Shown: positions 46,901-55,179, numbered from the stretch's first letter. The stretch: DNA of 64,000 nucleotides from Firmicutes bacterium UBA5227 (GCA_002409285.1 DHUT01000088.1:10103-74102); one strand, 5' to 3'. Numbers and translations are program-made. The notes: generated from the letters alone by a model not told the origin.

Positions 46901-46987
46901 TCCTTTGAATAAGTCCACAGTAGAGTGGATTGCTTTTAATTGATAATCTAATTCATCATCAAACTGAAATGCAATTCTTTTTGCCAC
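43904..46987 (-). CDS. res: Type III restriction endonuclease subunit (Res)
   Basis: 1027 residues. SF2 translocase motifs: Walker A METGTGKTYVYL (about residue 95), DEPQ box VVIIDEPQKI (about 214), SATHKKLY and a later GRGLRLP arginine-finger motif. The C-terminal nuclease is of PD-(D/E)xK type, YSPDWAIV (about 950) and IVETKAD (about 975). The start is GTG behind GGAGGAAG. With Mod it cuts DNA carrying pairs of unmethylated sites. It lies 13 bp after mod. No clear terminator follows before the T-box promoter. Confidence 0.93.
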   Translation of the reverse strand: MAKRIAFQFDDELDYQLKAIHSTVDLFKGLSRQIDGIYRPRRIKKLDEGDPVRNQSIVTGSRLLQNLRKVQLDNKLFADNELANNNFTIEMETGTGKTYVYLRTILELYKEYDFKKFMIVVPSIAIRKGVEKSIDQLKDHFKRLYDVDLSKHSFIYDSNNPKKVSSSLVETNDLSICVLNIQAFNKDTNKIRSEDEYGQILWEDIKYIKPIVIIDEPQKIEGQKGKKSKSLQAIDEIEPLFVLRYSATHKKLYNQIYKLDSYAAYKNDLVKKITVKTVNGVIERDYPYIRYIAFTKDLKARIEMFSQKQGDSIRFKTFDVSANTSLEDLSGGLVQYRNMRIVEEPHKLKPLKVATTDGTIILELGESNNGLEDSEATRIQIRLAIRNHLEKQFAILKSGKKIKTLTLFFVDAVSKVRDKTRPDGRGEYLRIFDEEYQSAIKGYEKQFSKYKEYFPEYQNGLKVREGYFAIDKKNNEVEIEDWDDNKSELDVKAKSQEDIDRGISLILERKDELISFEEPLSFIFSHSALREGWDNPNVFTLCTLKNGSSDIAKKQEIGRGLRLPVDITGNRCLDTDINELTVIANDSYENFSRVLQEDFNQSMNFNKNEVTSDILTVALEKAGVPKEKITAELVDTFKQELMGKGVFDSNNILHKNVEQTTKLLEDIVFEDEILKEHSVKLKENFAELMVEKGSRRIEINNGDNEPYVNTIRAFVSEEEFQQIYLGLSSNLTKRTLYKCNVNKDTFVSDCIKEINSYLQYFRVTRAVNITTGRGEFNDAQMFEMEKSGDKTFDIDVGMKVTPKGDFEIVNYIMYHTMLPRLTIFNILKGIEKREALNFQDVLDRVTQKILVKLNDSKASSIFSYEVIEGYELDEGQIFATDTIAEEDFRDEWRVFKSNPNRKNALNEYYKMDSKGERKFAEKLEANDNVILFTKLKKGGFVIDTPYGNYSPDWAIVCRKEGLEAGAVGVYFIVETKADKLEKDLTSVENNKIRCGKLHFKAVSELVKFDWVNSYEDLKTKFGVKESM

Positions 46988-47000
46988 GGCTACTTCCTCC

Positions 47001-48881
47001 TTATATAAATTCTACAGTGTATGATTTTTTCTCAAGTCCAGAATTCCTTTCAATGAGGTTTTTAAGCCTTCTAAAGGTTTCATCCTTTAAATTGATATCG
47101 TCTTTAAAAGCAGAATCCCTAAAGATAAATTTAATAGGCAGTGGGTCAAGAGCAGCTATTTTATCAATTAATTTCTCTGTAATTTCTGTTTCAAGGCAAA
47201 TCAAGTATGCACTGCCATATAAGTAAGTCCTGCTTCCAATATGGGTTAAAGTTTCTAAAGTAGAGGATAGTGGTACATCCTTCTGGCGGAGCATCACTTC
47301 ATATACAACATCAATATCATTAAAGCCTATAGTAAAGTCAGCAAGGTCAGGAGTGTGTGACATTGTACTGGCATCAAGCTGTCCTAATTCGTCATACAAG
47401 TTCCATTTGATATTGGTATCAGCAGTTCTAAAGACTTTAAAGCCAATATCAGGCACTTGTTTTGGTTCTTCGCCAATTTTAAGCTGTGCATTGGCAGTTT
47501 CAATTTCTTGTTTGATCTTTTCACCTGCGCGTCGGATACGTTCTTTGCCAAGTTCACATATATCTTTGTAACCTGCTTTGTAAGCTTCTGAGCTTTCGTC
47601 GGTTTCTTCGGGTAGCTGAACCATAATAAATTTTCTGTTCCCTCCGTCCTCACCATTTAGTTGCATAACTGCGTGGGCGGTAGTGGCAGAGCCAGAAAAG
47701 AAGTCGAGTATCAAATCATCGTCTTGAACTGTAAAGAACGTTGCCCCAAGAATTAATTCTTTTAGTAAAGAAATAGGTTTTGGGTAGTCAAAATATTGTT
47801 CTAAACCTAATACTTCTAAGTCCTTTACTCCATTTGCAGACAAATGTTTAAGTACACTGTAAAATTTTGACGCATCTTCATTTACATTACGAAGCTTTCC
47901 AACAATATGCATACCATTACCTTTAGGTAAAAGGACATATTCCCCATTTTTGATTTTTTCATCTATCTCCATCAAGGTTTTTTCCCCTTTATATTCGAGG
48001 ATTTCCTCATAGTGACAATTTCCGTATTTTCCAAATTCTTTACGTAGCCAATCCTCTTGTATCCAGTATTTCACACCATCTTTCTCAATAATTTTTCCTC
48101 GAATATCCTTAGGCCGTCCTAATGGAGTAAAAGAACCTATACTTTTTGCATATACAAATAAATAATCATGCCCTTTTATCACTTGTTTTGCAAGTCCACC
48201 ACCTTCTGCACGAATAACCATTAGTTCTGCAACTTTATTATTGTCTCCAAATACTTCATTTAAAATTTTTATTGCATTTGCTTGCTCATTATCATCAATA
48301 CTAATAAAAATAACTCCATCGTCGGTGAGTAAGTCTTTTGCAACTTTAATCCTCGGATACATCATATTCAACCAATTAGCATGAAAACGGTTAGATGATT
48401 GTTGGTTTTTCTGCAAAGGATTCCCTTCATCATCACGAGTACCTTCTGCTATATCACTTTCCTTACTGTTCATGGTAAAATTATCATTATATACAAAATC
48501 ATTTCCCGTGTTATAGGGTGGATCTATATATATCATTTTAATAGCACCATAATAGTTTTGTCGAAGCATTTTCAAAACTTCAAGGTTATCCCCCTCAATA
48601 TAAAGATTTTCGGTAGTATTTGGGTTTTTGCTATCTTCTTCAATATATTTGAGCGTTCTGTTATATACATCCTCCTGAGCTTTTTTCTTTGCATCCTGCT
48701 TGCCTGCCCAAGTAAGTTCATATTTTTCTTTGCCCACTTCTTCAAACTGTCCAAGTTCTTCCTTTAATGCCTCAAAATCAACCTGTCCGTCTTTAACGGC
48801 AGAGGGGAATAGCTGTGCTAACAGCTTTACATTATCCCCAACAATGTTGTTAATCTCCTGTGGCACTTTTACATAGTCCAT
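47001..48881 (-). CDS. mod: Type III DNA methyltransferase subunit (Mod)
   Basis: 626 residues, near the size of EcoP15I Mod. Catalytic motif IV DPPYNTGNDF (about residue 120) precedes the SAM motif LDFFSGSATTAHAV (about 393), the beta-class order of adenine-N6 enzymes. The variable segment between (about 170-370) should be the target recognition domain. It modifies host DNA and is also needed for restriction. The ATG follows GGAGG. A perfect 12-bp palindrome lies between it and the preceding DUF4391 gene. Confidence 0.93.
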   Translation of the reverse strand: MDYVKVPQEINNIVGDNVKLLAQLFPSAVKDGQVDFEALKEELGQFEEVGKEKYELTWAGKQDAKKKAQEDVYNRTLKYIEEDSKNPNTTENLYIEGDNLEVLKMLRQNYYGAIKMIYIDPPYNTGNDFVYNDNFTMNSKESDIAEGTRDDEGNPLQKNQQSSNRFHANWLNMMYPRIKVAKDLLTDDGVIFISIDDNEQANAIKILNEVFGDNNKVAELMVIRAEGGGLAKQVIKGHDYLFVYAKSIGSFTPLGRPKDIRGKIIEKDGVKYWIQEDWLRKEFGKYGNCHYEEILEYKGEKTLMEIDEKIKNGEYVLLPKGNGMHIVGKLRNVNEDASKFYSVLKHLSANGVKDLEVLGLEQYFDYPKPISLLKELILGATFFTVQDDDLILDFFSGSATTAHAVMQLNGEDGGNRKFIMVQLPEETDESSEAYKAGYKDICELGKERIRRAGEKIKQEIETANAQLKIGEEPKQVPDIGFKVFRTADTNIKWNLYDELGQLDASTMSHTPDLADFTIGFNDIDVVYEVMLRQKDVPLSSTLETLTHIGSRTYLYGSAYLICLETEITEKLIDKIAALDPLPIKFIFRDSAFKDDINLKDETFRRLKNLIERNSGLEKKSYTVEFI

Positions 48882-48958
48882 TTGTTATTCCTCCATTTAT
48901 CTAATTAATCTATAAATTACTCATTTTTGTACTTGTTTTGGACGTTCATGCTATAAAG

Positions 48959-48985
48959 CAGTTGTTCGGAATTTCCGAACAACTG
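48959..48985. promoter_or_regulatory. Perfect palindrome upstream of mod
   Basis: CAGTTGTTCGGA, 3-bp centre, TCCGAACAACTG: 12-bp arms in the 115-bp gap between the DUF4391 gene and mod. No T-run on either strand, so a plain terminator is unlikely. It may be an operator, a partial terminator or an mRNA processing hairpin separating the two halves of the defence block. Confidence 0.6.
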
Positions 48986-48996
48986 AAACTTCGGTT

Positions 48997-49713
48997 TTAT
49001 ACCTTATCCAATTCGATTATAGCTTGTCTGATTTCTTGATTCAGCTTCATTTTTTCACTGTTAGATATAGATTTTTGCACCTTTTCTTTATTGCGTGCAA
49101 CAGCACAGAGGAGGGTGTATACCTCTTTTTGTCTGTTAATGCTGTACCATATAGGTTTCTCTAAAAAGCTCTTTGCCTTTGCATATACTTTATCATTCGT
49201 TAAGATGTAAGCTCGCAGATACATTTCAAAATAAAAGGTAGCTTTGTTGTCTTTGTTTTTGATATTGTCATAGGCAAGTTCCCTTAGCAAATTGTTTTTA
49301 TCAGAGCTGGGTAGGACAGTGGGGTAGACAGTTGTAAGAACCTTGTCTGTAACCACAATCTGTGTTCTGTCATTCTGATTCAATCGTTTTAGTGCAAAGG
49401 AGTATACCTCGTTGCTGTTATCGTTTAGTCGTAGAACACAAGGAGACTTTATTATCTCCTGATACATATTTGCAATAAAGGACGCCTTTTTCATATCAAC
49501 AAGTTCTATGTCATAATACTGAATAACTTGGCAATTGTATTCATCATTCACCAAAGATGGTATACCTTCTCCCATTATCTGATAGCTTAATATAACGCTT
49601 TTTACATTATCCCTGATTTTCTTTCTTACATCAGGCTTCAATACCTTAGGTATGAAATCCTTAATTGGCAGTTTTTTGCCAACTTTATATTTCTCCGGTA
49701 AGTTAAACATCAT
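48997..49713 (-). CDS. DUF4391-like protein of defence block
   Basis: 238 residues. The opening FNLPEKYKVGKKLPIKDFIP and the following basic region resemble DUF4391 proteins, which are found beside helicases and type III R-M genes. No catalytic motif I can name; mostly alpha-helical with a basic surface. It overlaps the helicase stop by a few bases and so is translationally coupled to it. Function unknown; a partner of the helicase is the likely role. Confidence 0.68.
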   Translation of the reverse strand: MMFNLPEKYKVGKKLPIKDFIPKVLKPDVRKKIRDNVKSVILSYQIMGEGIPSLVNDEYNCQVIQYYDIELVDMKKASFIANMYQEIIKSPCVLRLNDNSNEVYSFALKRLNQNDRTQIVVTDKVLTTVYPTVLPSSDKNNLLRELAYDNIKNKDNKATFYFEMYLRAYILTNDKVYAKAKSFLEKPIWYSINRQKEVYTLLCAVARNKEKVQKSISNSEKMKLNQEIRQAIIELDKV

Positions 49714-52700
49714 TCCACCACCAAAAATGAAATAAGTTCAAAATCATCCGCTGTTTCATCTGCAAAGTCATTATTAAATCCACCGAAATCAAACGTAGTT
49801 TGGAAGGCTTTTTCTTCTTCAGCACCTTTAATAGAATTAACTGCCTTGTTCAAAAGGTCGGAATAAAACTTCATGTCATTTGTATTATTTGTTTTAACAA
49901 GGAATTGATCAAATAATGATTGAACCGGCTTATCTTTGCCATAGCAAAGTTTTCTAAAAAGTTTGATAACCTCGCGTGCTTTTCCACTTCCATAGAGAAC
50001 TTCACCCTTATTATCTAAATAAATCAAATAATAGGGATACAAGGAGCTGTCAGACTTTGGCTTTTCATCTTGGTTACTATGTTTAAAGCAGAATATAACG
50101 CCTTGCTTTTCTCCATCAGTAACAGAATATATCCCACTTGGTACTTTCTTTATTGATGGATTATTTTTTACATACTCTGATAATTCATACAAGTATTCGT
50201 TCATATTAAGGTCGGTTAAGGAGATGTTTTCATTAGCATCCTCAATATCAATAACTTCATCTTTTAACCGTTCTAATTGCCTTTTTCTAAAATTAAAATC
50301 ATTCATTTCAGGAGACAGGAAATCCTCATCACCTGTAGACACAATATTTAGTGTTGTCATTTTACCTTTAACTCGCTGCTCCAAGCCTAAATACTCGTTA
50401 AGCTCAAGATTCGGGTAGAAGTTAATCATCTGAATACATTCATTGGTGCTTCCAATACGGTCAATACGGCCAAATCTTTGTATGAGCGAAACAGGATTCC
50501 ACTGAATATCAAAGTTGATTACTGTATCACAGTCCTGTAAATTTTGTCCTTCTGAAATACAATCTGTACCTATAAGAATATCTATCTGTTCATCATCTGG
50601 AATATCTTTTTTCATTTTTGATTTTGGAGAAAATGCACATAGAACAGAGTTAAATTCGCTATCCACATTTTTGTTTGTTGTCTTTACTCCTCTGCCCGTA
50701 ACGCAAGCAGTGTCTAAGTGAACCTTTTTAAGCTCTTCTGCAATCTTCTGATAAATATAGTCTGCTGTATCTGAAAAAGCAGTGAATACAAGGATTTTTT
50801 TGTTACCGCTATTATAAGGTGTTTGTGTTACCTTTTTAATAATTTCATCTTGCAGAGTACGGATTTTTAAATCTCTGTTTTCTTCTAATATGCATTTTGC
50901 TTCATTATAAATTTTTTCAAGAATAATTCTGTCGCCCTCCAAATCGTACAGATAATCTTTGATACGTAAGTGGGCAACTTCAATTTCATATTTTCCTTCT
51001 AAATATTCATATTCTTCATCTGCTGTACCTGTTTCTTCGTCAACCTGACCGCCTTTATTAAGTACCTCCATGGTTCTGTCTATTCGCTCCATCAATCTCC
51101 GAATGGTTTCTGCAAATGAATATACGGAACTTTCCATGCGTTTAAAGAGGTTAAAGCGGTGCATGACAATCATACCCTTGGACTGGGTTTGAAAATCCAT
51201 TTTTCCGCCGTGTTTTCCTTTTAAACTGTATTTCTCAACATATAATTTCTGGTATTCACTTTTAATATATCTTGTTGGTGTATATACCGACAATTCAAGG
51301 GACTCCAGCAATTCATTTGTATCAGCAAACTTCAATAGCTTTTCTTGGCAGTCAATTTCAGGGCGTCTGGTTATCGGTTTATTCTTGTTAGGGAATTTAC
51401 CGACACTGCTATTTCCGTAATAGCTGGTGATATGCTTTCTGCTTCTTGAAATTGTCATAAGCTCAAGCAGTTTATAAAATTCTGATGGAAGACTGTCAAG
51501 CAAGTCATTTTTATTATGGTTTGGTACAGTTTGCCATTGATTAATAATAGTTGAAGACTTCCTAAGTAGGTTCTCTACGCTGGAGATACCTTCATCTTCA
51601 AAAGCAAAATCTCTATCACCTGTTATTATGCTAATCTGATTTTTTAGATCTACCAAACTATTGTTAACAGGTGTAGCAGAAAGGAGTAGCACCTTGGTAT
51701 TATTTTTACCTCTTTTTATTACGTCCTGCATCAAACGTGCATACCTTGTCATTATTAGCTGGTCATTATCATCATAACGATCATTCCTATTCCTAAAATT
51801 ATGGGATTCATCTATTACAACAAGGTCATAGTTACCCCAATCAAATCTTTTCAGGTCTTGTCCAGATTGAGACATGCCTTTATATCTTGATAAATCTGTA
51901 TGAAACATAATCTTATAATTGAATGTTTCATTTAACAAACTATCCTTATATGTACCTCTAAAAGAGTTCCAGTTATCATATAGCTTTGCAGGGGTAAGAA
52001 CAAGTACATTATCCATCTTTATTTCAAAGTATTTTATGACTGCAAGGGCTTCAAAGGTTTTACCTAATCCAACAGAATCAGCAATTATACAGCCACCATA
52101 TTTTTGCAGCTTTTGAATTGCTGATACAACACAGTCCTTCTGAAAATCATAAAGAGATTGCCATATTTGAGTTTTTTTAAATTTCTCGCTATCTCTTTCA
52201 AATCTTTCTACACCACTGTCTATTTGATATCCAAACAGCTCATTCAGGGTAAAATAATATAAAAACTCAGGGGAGTGCTCTTTATAAATAAAAGATAAAC
52301 TTTGTAATAAATCCTCTTTATAATCAGAGGATACCTGCTCGTTAAACCATATTTGATTGAAAGTATTCAGTGCTGAAAGTATTTGCTCTTTATCCATTGT
52401 TCCATTGAGCATCGTATCAAAATTAATATTTCTAAAAGCATTCCTGCTTTTCTTTAGTGTTACCTCCAAAGAAGAGGAACCTTGTATCATAAAATCATCG
52501 TCTATAATGATTATATTACCACCTATTTTAACTTTAGGATTTGCTTTTTTTACATTAACATTTGCTTTGATAAAATCGTGCATGGCTTTTGCTTTTGAAA
52601 AATGTTTTAATTTGTTTTTTTCAACGATATCATAAGAGTTGTATAAAATATCCGTTGGAGCCATTTCAAACTCATGGGATATTTCATTTTTTTCAGGCAC

Positions 52701-52883
52701 AAATTTTGTATCCCTGATTACAAAATTTATTTCTTTTACATTTTTTAAGTTTTGTTCAAGCAAGGCAAAGACAGATAGTGTTAGCTTATCATTTACGATA
52801 TTCACTACCGCATTTTTTTTCGTTTTAAGCACATAATTAATTTTTTCAATCATTTGCTCTGTTGAAGCAATTACATTTCCCAT
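49710..52883 (-). CDS. SNF2-type helicase with PLD-like N-terminal region
   Basis: 1057 residues. Residues 1-190 resemble the phospholipase-D-like domain of helicase fusions (IIIIDDDFMIQGSSSLEVT) but lack a clear HxK, so it may be inactive. SF2/SNF2 motifs follow: Walker A ADSVGLGKT (about 270), DESH box VVIDESHNFRN (about 356), LLLSATPVNN, and motif VI IQRFGRIDRIG (about 806). First gene of the block, with its own promoter. It likely translocates on DNA; its link to the Res-Mod pair is inferred from gene order. Confidence 0.87.
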   Translation of the reverse strand: MGNVIASTEQMIEKINYVLKTKKNAVVNIVNDKLTLSVFALLEQNLKNVKEINFVIRDTKFVPEKNEISHEFEMAPTDILYNSYDIVEKNKLKHFSKAKAMHDFIKANVNVKKANPKVKIGGNIIIIDDDFMIQGSSSLEVTLKKSRNAFRNINFDTMLNGTMDKEQILSALNTFNQIWFNEQVSSDYKEDLLQSLSFIYKEHSPEFLYYFTLNELFGYQIDSGVERFERDSEKFKKTQIWQSLYDFQKDCVVSAIQKLQKYGGCIIADSVGLGKTFEALAVIKYFEIKMDNVLVLTPAKLYDNWNSFRGTYKDSLLNETFNYKIMFHTDLSRYKGMSQSGQDLKRFDWGNYDLVVIDESHNFRNRNDRYDDNDQLIMTRYARLMQDVIKRGKNNTKVLLLSATPVNNSLVDLKNQISIITGDRDFAFEDEGISSVENLLRKSSTIINQWQTVPNHNKNDLLDSLPSEFYKLLELMTISRSRKHITSYYGNSSVGKFPNKNKPITRRPEIDCQEKLLKFADTNELLESLELSVYTPTRYIKSEYQKLYVEKYSLKGKHGGKMDFQTQSKGMIVMHRFNLFKRMESSVYSFAETIRRLMERIDRTMEVLNKGGQVDEETGTADEEYEYLEGKYEIEVAHLRIKDYLYDLEGDRIILEKIYNEAKCILEENRDLKIRTLQDEIIKKVTQTPYNSGNKKILVFTAFSDTADYIYQKIAEELKKVHLDTACVTGRGVKTTNKNVDSEFNSVLCAFSPKSKMKKDIPDDEQIDILIGTDCISEGQNLQDCDTVINFDIQWNPVSLIQRFGRIDRIGSTNECIQMINFYPNLELNEYLGLEQRVKGKMTTLNIVSTGDEDFLSPEMNDFNFRKRQLERLKDEVIDIEDANENISLTDLNMNEYLYELSEYVKNNPSIKKVPSGIYSVTDGEKQGVIFCFKHSNQDEKPKSDSSLYPYYLIYLDNKGEVLYGSGKAREVIKLFRKLCYGKDKPVQSLFDQFLVKTNNTNDMKFYSDLLNKAVNSIKGAEEEKAFQTTFDFGGFNNDFADETADDFELISFLVVE

Positions 52884-52933
52884 GTCTGTTCATTCCTTAC
52901 TATAGTCTACTTTATATAACAAATACCTACTTT

Positions 52934-52962
52934 ATTATAGATTAAACATCATAAATTTACAA
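52934..52962 (-). promoter_or_regulatory. Promoter of the helicase gene
   Basis: TTGTAA (52957-52962), 17-bp spacer, TATAAT (52934-52939) on the minus strand, 51 bp upstream of the helicase ATG. It is the only promoter I see for the four-gene defence block. Confidence 0.65.
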
Positions 52963-53007
52963 GATTTTTAACAAATGCATAAATAGAATCACACGTTTGT
53001 GAGATAA

Positions 53008-53050
53008 ATGTTAGTAGCTACACCGTGGGGTTCAAGTCTTTTCTGCGGCA
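53008..53050 (+). pseudogene. Decayed 3' end of a tRNA-Leu gene
   Basis: CACCGTGGGGTTCAAGTC at 53021 and TTCTGCGGCA ending at 53050 match the variable-arm end, T-arm and acceptor strand of the tRNA-Leu(CAA) gene at 63151-63233, with one G lost and CC changed to TT, which breaks the T stem. Weaker similarity extends back to the variable arm (GTTAGTAGCTACACC). No acceptor 5' strand, D-arm or anticodon is present. It sits directly upstream of the defence block and is read on the opposite strand. Confidence 0.8.
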
Positions 53051-53060
53051 CTAAATTATA

Positions 53061-53101
53061 AGCCTGAAAAGATGTGATATCCTTTCAGGCTGTTTTAATT
53101 T
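53061..53101 (+). terminator. Terminator of the lost tRNA-Leu gene
   Basis: AGCCTGAAA, 13-nt loop, TTTCAGGCT, then GTTTTAATTTT. It is the counterpart of the terminator behind the intact tRNA-Leu (AGACTGAA/TTCAGTCT), with the same loop core AGATGTGATA and a compensated base pair, so both derive from one ancestor. Confidence 0.82.
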
Positions 53102-53244
53102 TATATATTTTATACTTCCATATAATAATCATACGAACATCATTTATCAATTGTTAAAATAAGTTTACTCTGATGCAGGTTAGCTGCTTTTATTTCAATT
53201 TTTCCAAGGAAATCTTCCATTGCAGATTTGTTGCCAAGATTTTT

Positions 53245-53278
53245 AAAGGAATGCCAAGCGGCATTCCTTTATTTTTTT
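53245..53278 (+). terminator. Strong hairpin at the end of pckG, U-tract on the plus strand
   Basis: AAAGGAATGCC, AAGC loop, GGCATTCCTTT, then ATTTTTTT on the plus strand. It begins 7 bp beyond the pckG stop, but on the minus strand, where pckG is transcribed, no U-run follows. It may still act as a 3'-end stabiliser for pckG. No plus-strand gene ends here apart from the tRNA relic. The stretch 53102-53244 holds nothing else I can support. Confidence 0.7.
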
Positions 53279-55070
53279 ATGCTAATGATGGTTCTGCATA
53301 ATTATTTAAATTGTTTTTTAATGTTGTCAGTTCATCCTTTAATTCTTCCGGCAGTGTATTTCCTATTTTGCCATAGAATTCTTCAATACTTTCTATATCT
53401 TCAATCCAGGAATCTTTATCTATAGTAAGCAGCGAGTTCATCACCTCTTCCGAAACATCCAGATCCTCTGTATTTATGTCTTCAACCTTTGGAATAAATC
53501 CTATGGGAGCTGTGTCCGCTGTTACATTGTTTTCACATCTGTTGATTATCCATTCCAACACTCTGAAGTTTTCACCATAGCCCGGCCATAAGAATTCACC
53601 GTCAGAATTTGTCCTGAACCAATTTACGTGGAATATCTTAGGCGGATTACTCATTTTCTTGCCCATTTCAATCCAATGTCCAAAATAATCACCCATGTTG
53701 TAGCCACAGAACGGAAGCATTGCCATTGGATCTCTTCTTACAACTCCAACCTTTCCGGCGGCTGCTGCAGTGGTTTCAGATGCAAGAGTCGAGCCTACAA
53801 ATACACCATGCTGCCAGCTTCTTGATTGATATACCAGTGGAGCTGTCTTTGCACGTCTACCTCCGAATATTATTGCAGAAATAGGAACTCCCTCCGGTGC
53901 TTCCCACTCTTTTGATATGCATGGGCAGTTTTTAGCAGGAGCTGTAAATCTGGAATTAGGATGTGCTCCCTTTTCCTTTGATGTTTTTCCGTTCCACGGA
54001 TTTCCCTGCCAATCAAGAGCATGTTCAGGAGGATTGTCATCAAATTTTTCCCACCAAATGGTATCATCATCCAAATTATATGCCACATTAGTAAATATGG
54101 TATCCTTCTTTGTAGACATCATAGCGTTATAATTTGATTGTAAATTTGTTCCCGGAGCAACTCCAAAGAACCCTGCCTCTGGATTAATAGCCCAAAGCCT
54201 TCCGTCTTCTTTTATCTTAAGCCATGCGATGTCATCGCCAACTGTCCATACCTTGTAGCCTTTTTTCGTGTATATTTCAGGAGGTATAAGCATGGCAAGA
54301 TTTGTTTTTCCGCAAGCTGACGGGAAAGCAGCTGCCATATATTTTACTTCTCCCTTTGGATTTTCTATTCCAAGTATGAGCATGTGTTCTGCCATCCATC
54401 CTTCTTTCCAGCCCTGGTAAGAAGCAATACGAAGTGCAAAGCATTTTTTCCCAAGCAACACATTTCCGCCGTATGCAGAATTACATGACCAGATTGTATT
54501 ATCTTCAGGGAAGTGGAATATATATCTTTTATCAATATCAAGGGTACATTTTCCGTGTAGTCCTCTTACAAAATCGTTAGAATCACCAAGTACGTCCAGA
54601 ACTTTTTTACCTATTCTTGTCATAATGCTCATGTTTACGACTACATATATAGAATCTGTAACTTCAATACCAATTTTTGAAAATGGAGAGCCTACAGGAC
54701 CCATAGAATACGGTATAATGTACATGGTTCTTCCGTTCATTGAATTATCAAATATTTCTCTACCTAATTCATAAGCTTCTTCGGGACTCTTCCAATTGTT
54801 AGTCGGTCCAGCATTTTCTTTATTTTTTGAACAGATATACGTCTTGTCCTCCATACGAGCAACATCATCTTTTCGTGAGCGATGATAATAGCAACCCGGA
54901 TATTTTTCCTGATTTAACTTTTTAAATTCACCCGTTTTGCATGCTTCATCTTTAAGCATTTTCAATTGTTCTTCGCTTCCGTCAATCCACATTACTTTTG
55001 AAGGTTTAGTTATGGATACTACTTCGTCTATCCATTTTAAAACATTTAAATTTGAAGTTAAGCTTTGCAT
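53277..55070 (-). CDS. pckG: Phosphoenolpyruvate carboxykinase (GTP)
   Basis: 597 residues, the GTP-dependent class rather than the ATP type common in Bacilli. The P-loop FPSACGKTNLAML (about residue 255), metal/substrate motif NPEAGFFGVAPGT and the guanine-binding region near FFGDN-like GYNMGDYFGHW (about 478) are clear. It interconverts oxaloacetate and PEP, in anaerobes either for gluconeogenesis or for CO2 fixation with energy conservation. Single gene with its own strong promoter. Confidence 0.95.
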   Translation of the reverse strand: MQSLTSNLNVLKWIDEVVSITKPSKVMWIDGSEEQLKMLKDEACKTGEFKKLNQEKYPGCYYHRSRKDDVARMEDKTYICSKNKENAGPTNNWKSPEEAYELGREIFDNSMNGRTMYIIPYSMGPVGSPFSKIGIEVTDSIYVVVNMSIMTRIGKKVLDVLGDSNDFVRGLHGKCTLDIDKRYIFHFPEDNTIWSCNSAYGGNVLLGKKCFALRIASYQGWKEGWMAEHMLILGIENPKGEVKYMAAAFPSACGKTNLAMLIPPEIYTKKGYKVWTVGDDIAWLKIKEDGRLWAINPEAGFFGVAPGTNLQSNYNAMMSTKKDTIFTNVAYNLDDDTIWWEKFDDNPPEHALDWQGNPWNGKTSKEKGAHPNSRFTAPAKNCPCISKEWEAPEGVPISAIIFGGRRAKTAPLVYQSRSWQHGVFVGSTLASETTAAAAGKVGVVRRDPMAMLPFCGYNMGDYFGHWIEMGKKMSNPPKIFHVNWFRTNSDGEFLWPGYGENFRVLEWIINRCENNVTADTAPIGFIPKVEDINTEDLDVSEEVMNSLLTIDKDSWIEDIESIEEFYGKIGNTLPEELKDELTTLKNNLNNYAEPSLA

Positions 55071-55150
55071 TTTACACTCCTATAAATTAATTATGTTATA
55101 CTATATATTTATTTTTTAAATATGTGTTATGATATTGATTTTTCAAATTT

Positions 55151-55179
55151 ATTATATCTTGTCTTAATATTACTTTCAA
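55151..55179 (-). promoter_or_regulatory. Promoter of pckG
   Basis: TTGAAA (55174-55179), 17-bp spacer, TATAAT (55151-55156) on the minus strand, 81 bp before the pckG ATG. The rest of the gap up to 55359 is AT-rich with no further signal I can support. Confidence 0.82.

Noticed and set aside
43904..52883. DISARM or BREX identity for the defence block
   Set aside because: Core proteins of those systems (DrmA/DrmB, PglZ, BrxC) are absent; Mod and Res are canonical type III.
53125..53244. Minus-strand open frame between pckG and the tRNA relic (…SAMEDFLGKIEIK…)
   Set aside because: About 45 codons, runs through the pckG hairpin, has no ribosome site and matches no family I know; could be chance in AT-rich DNA.
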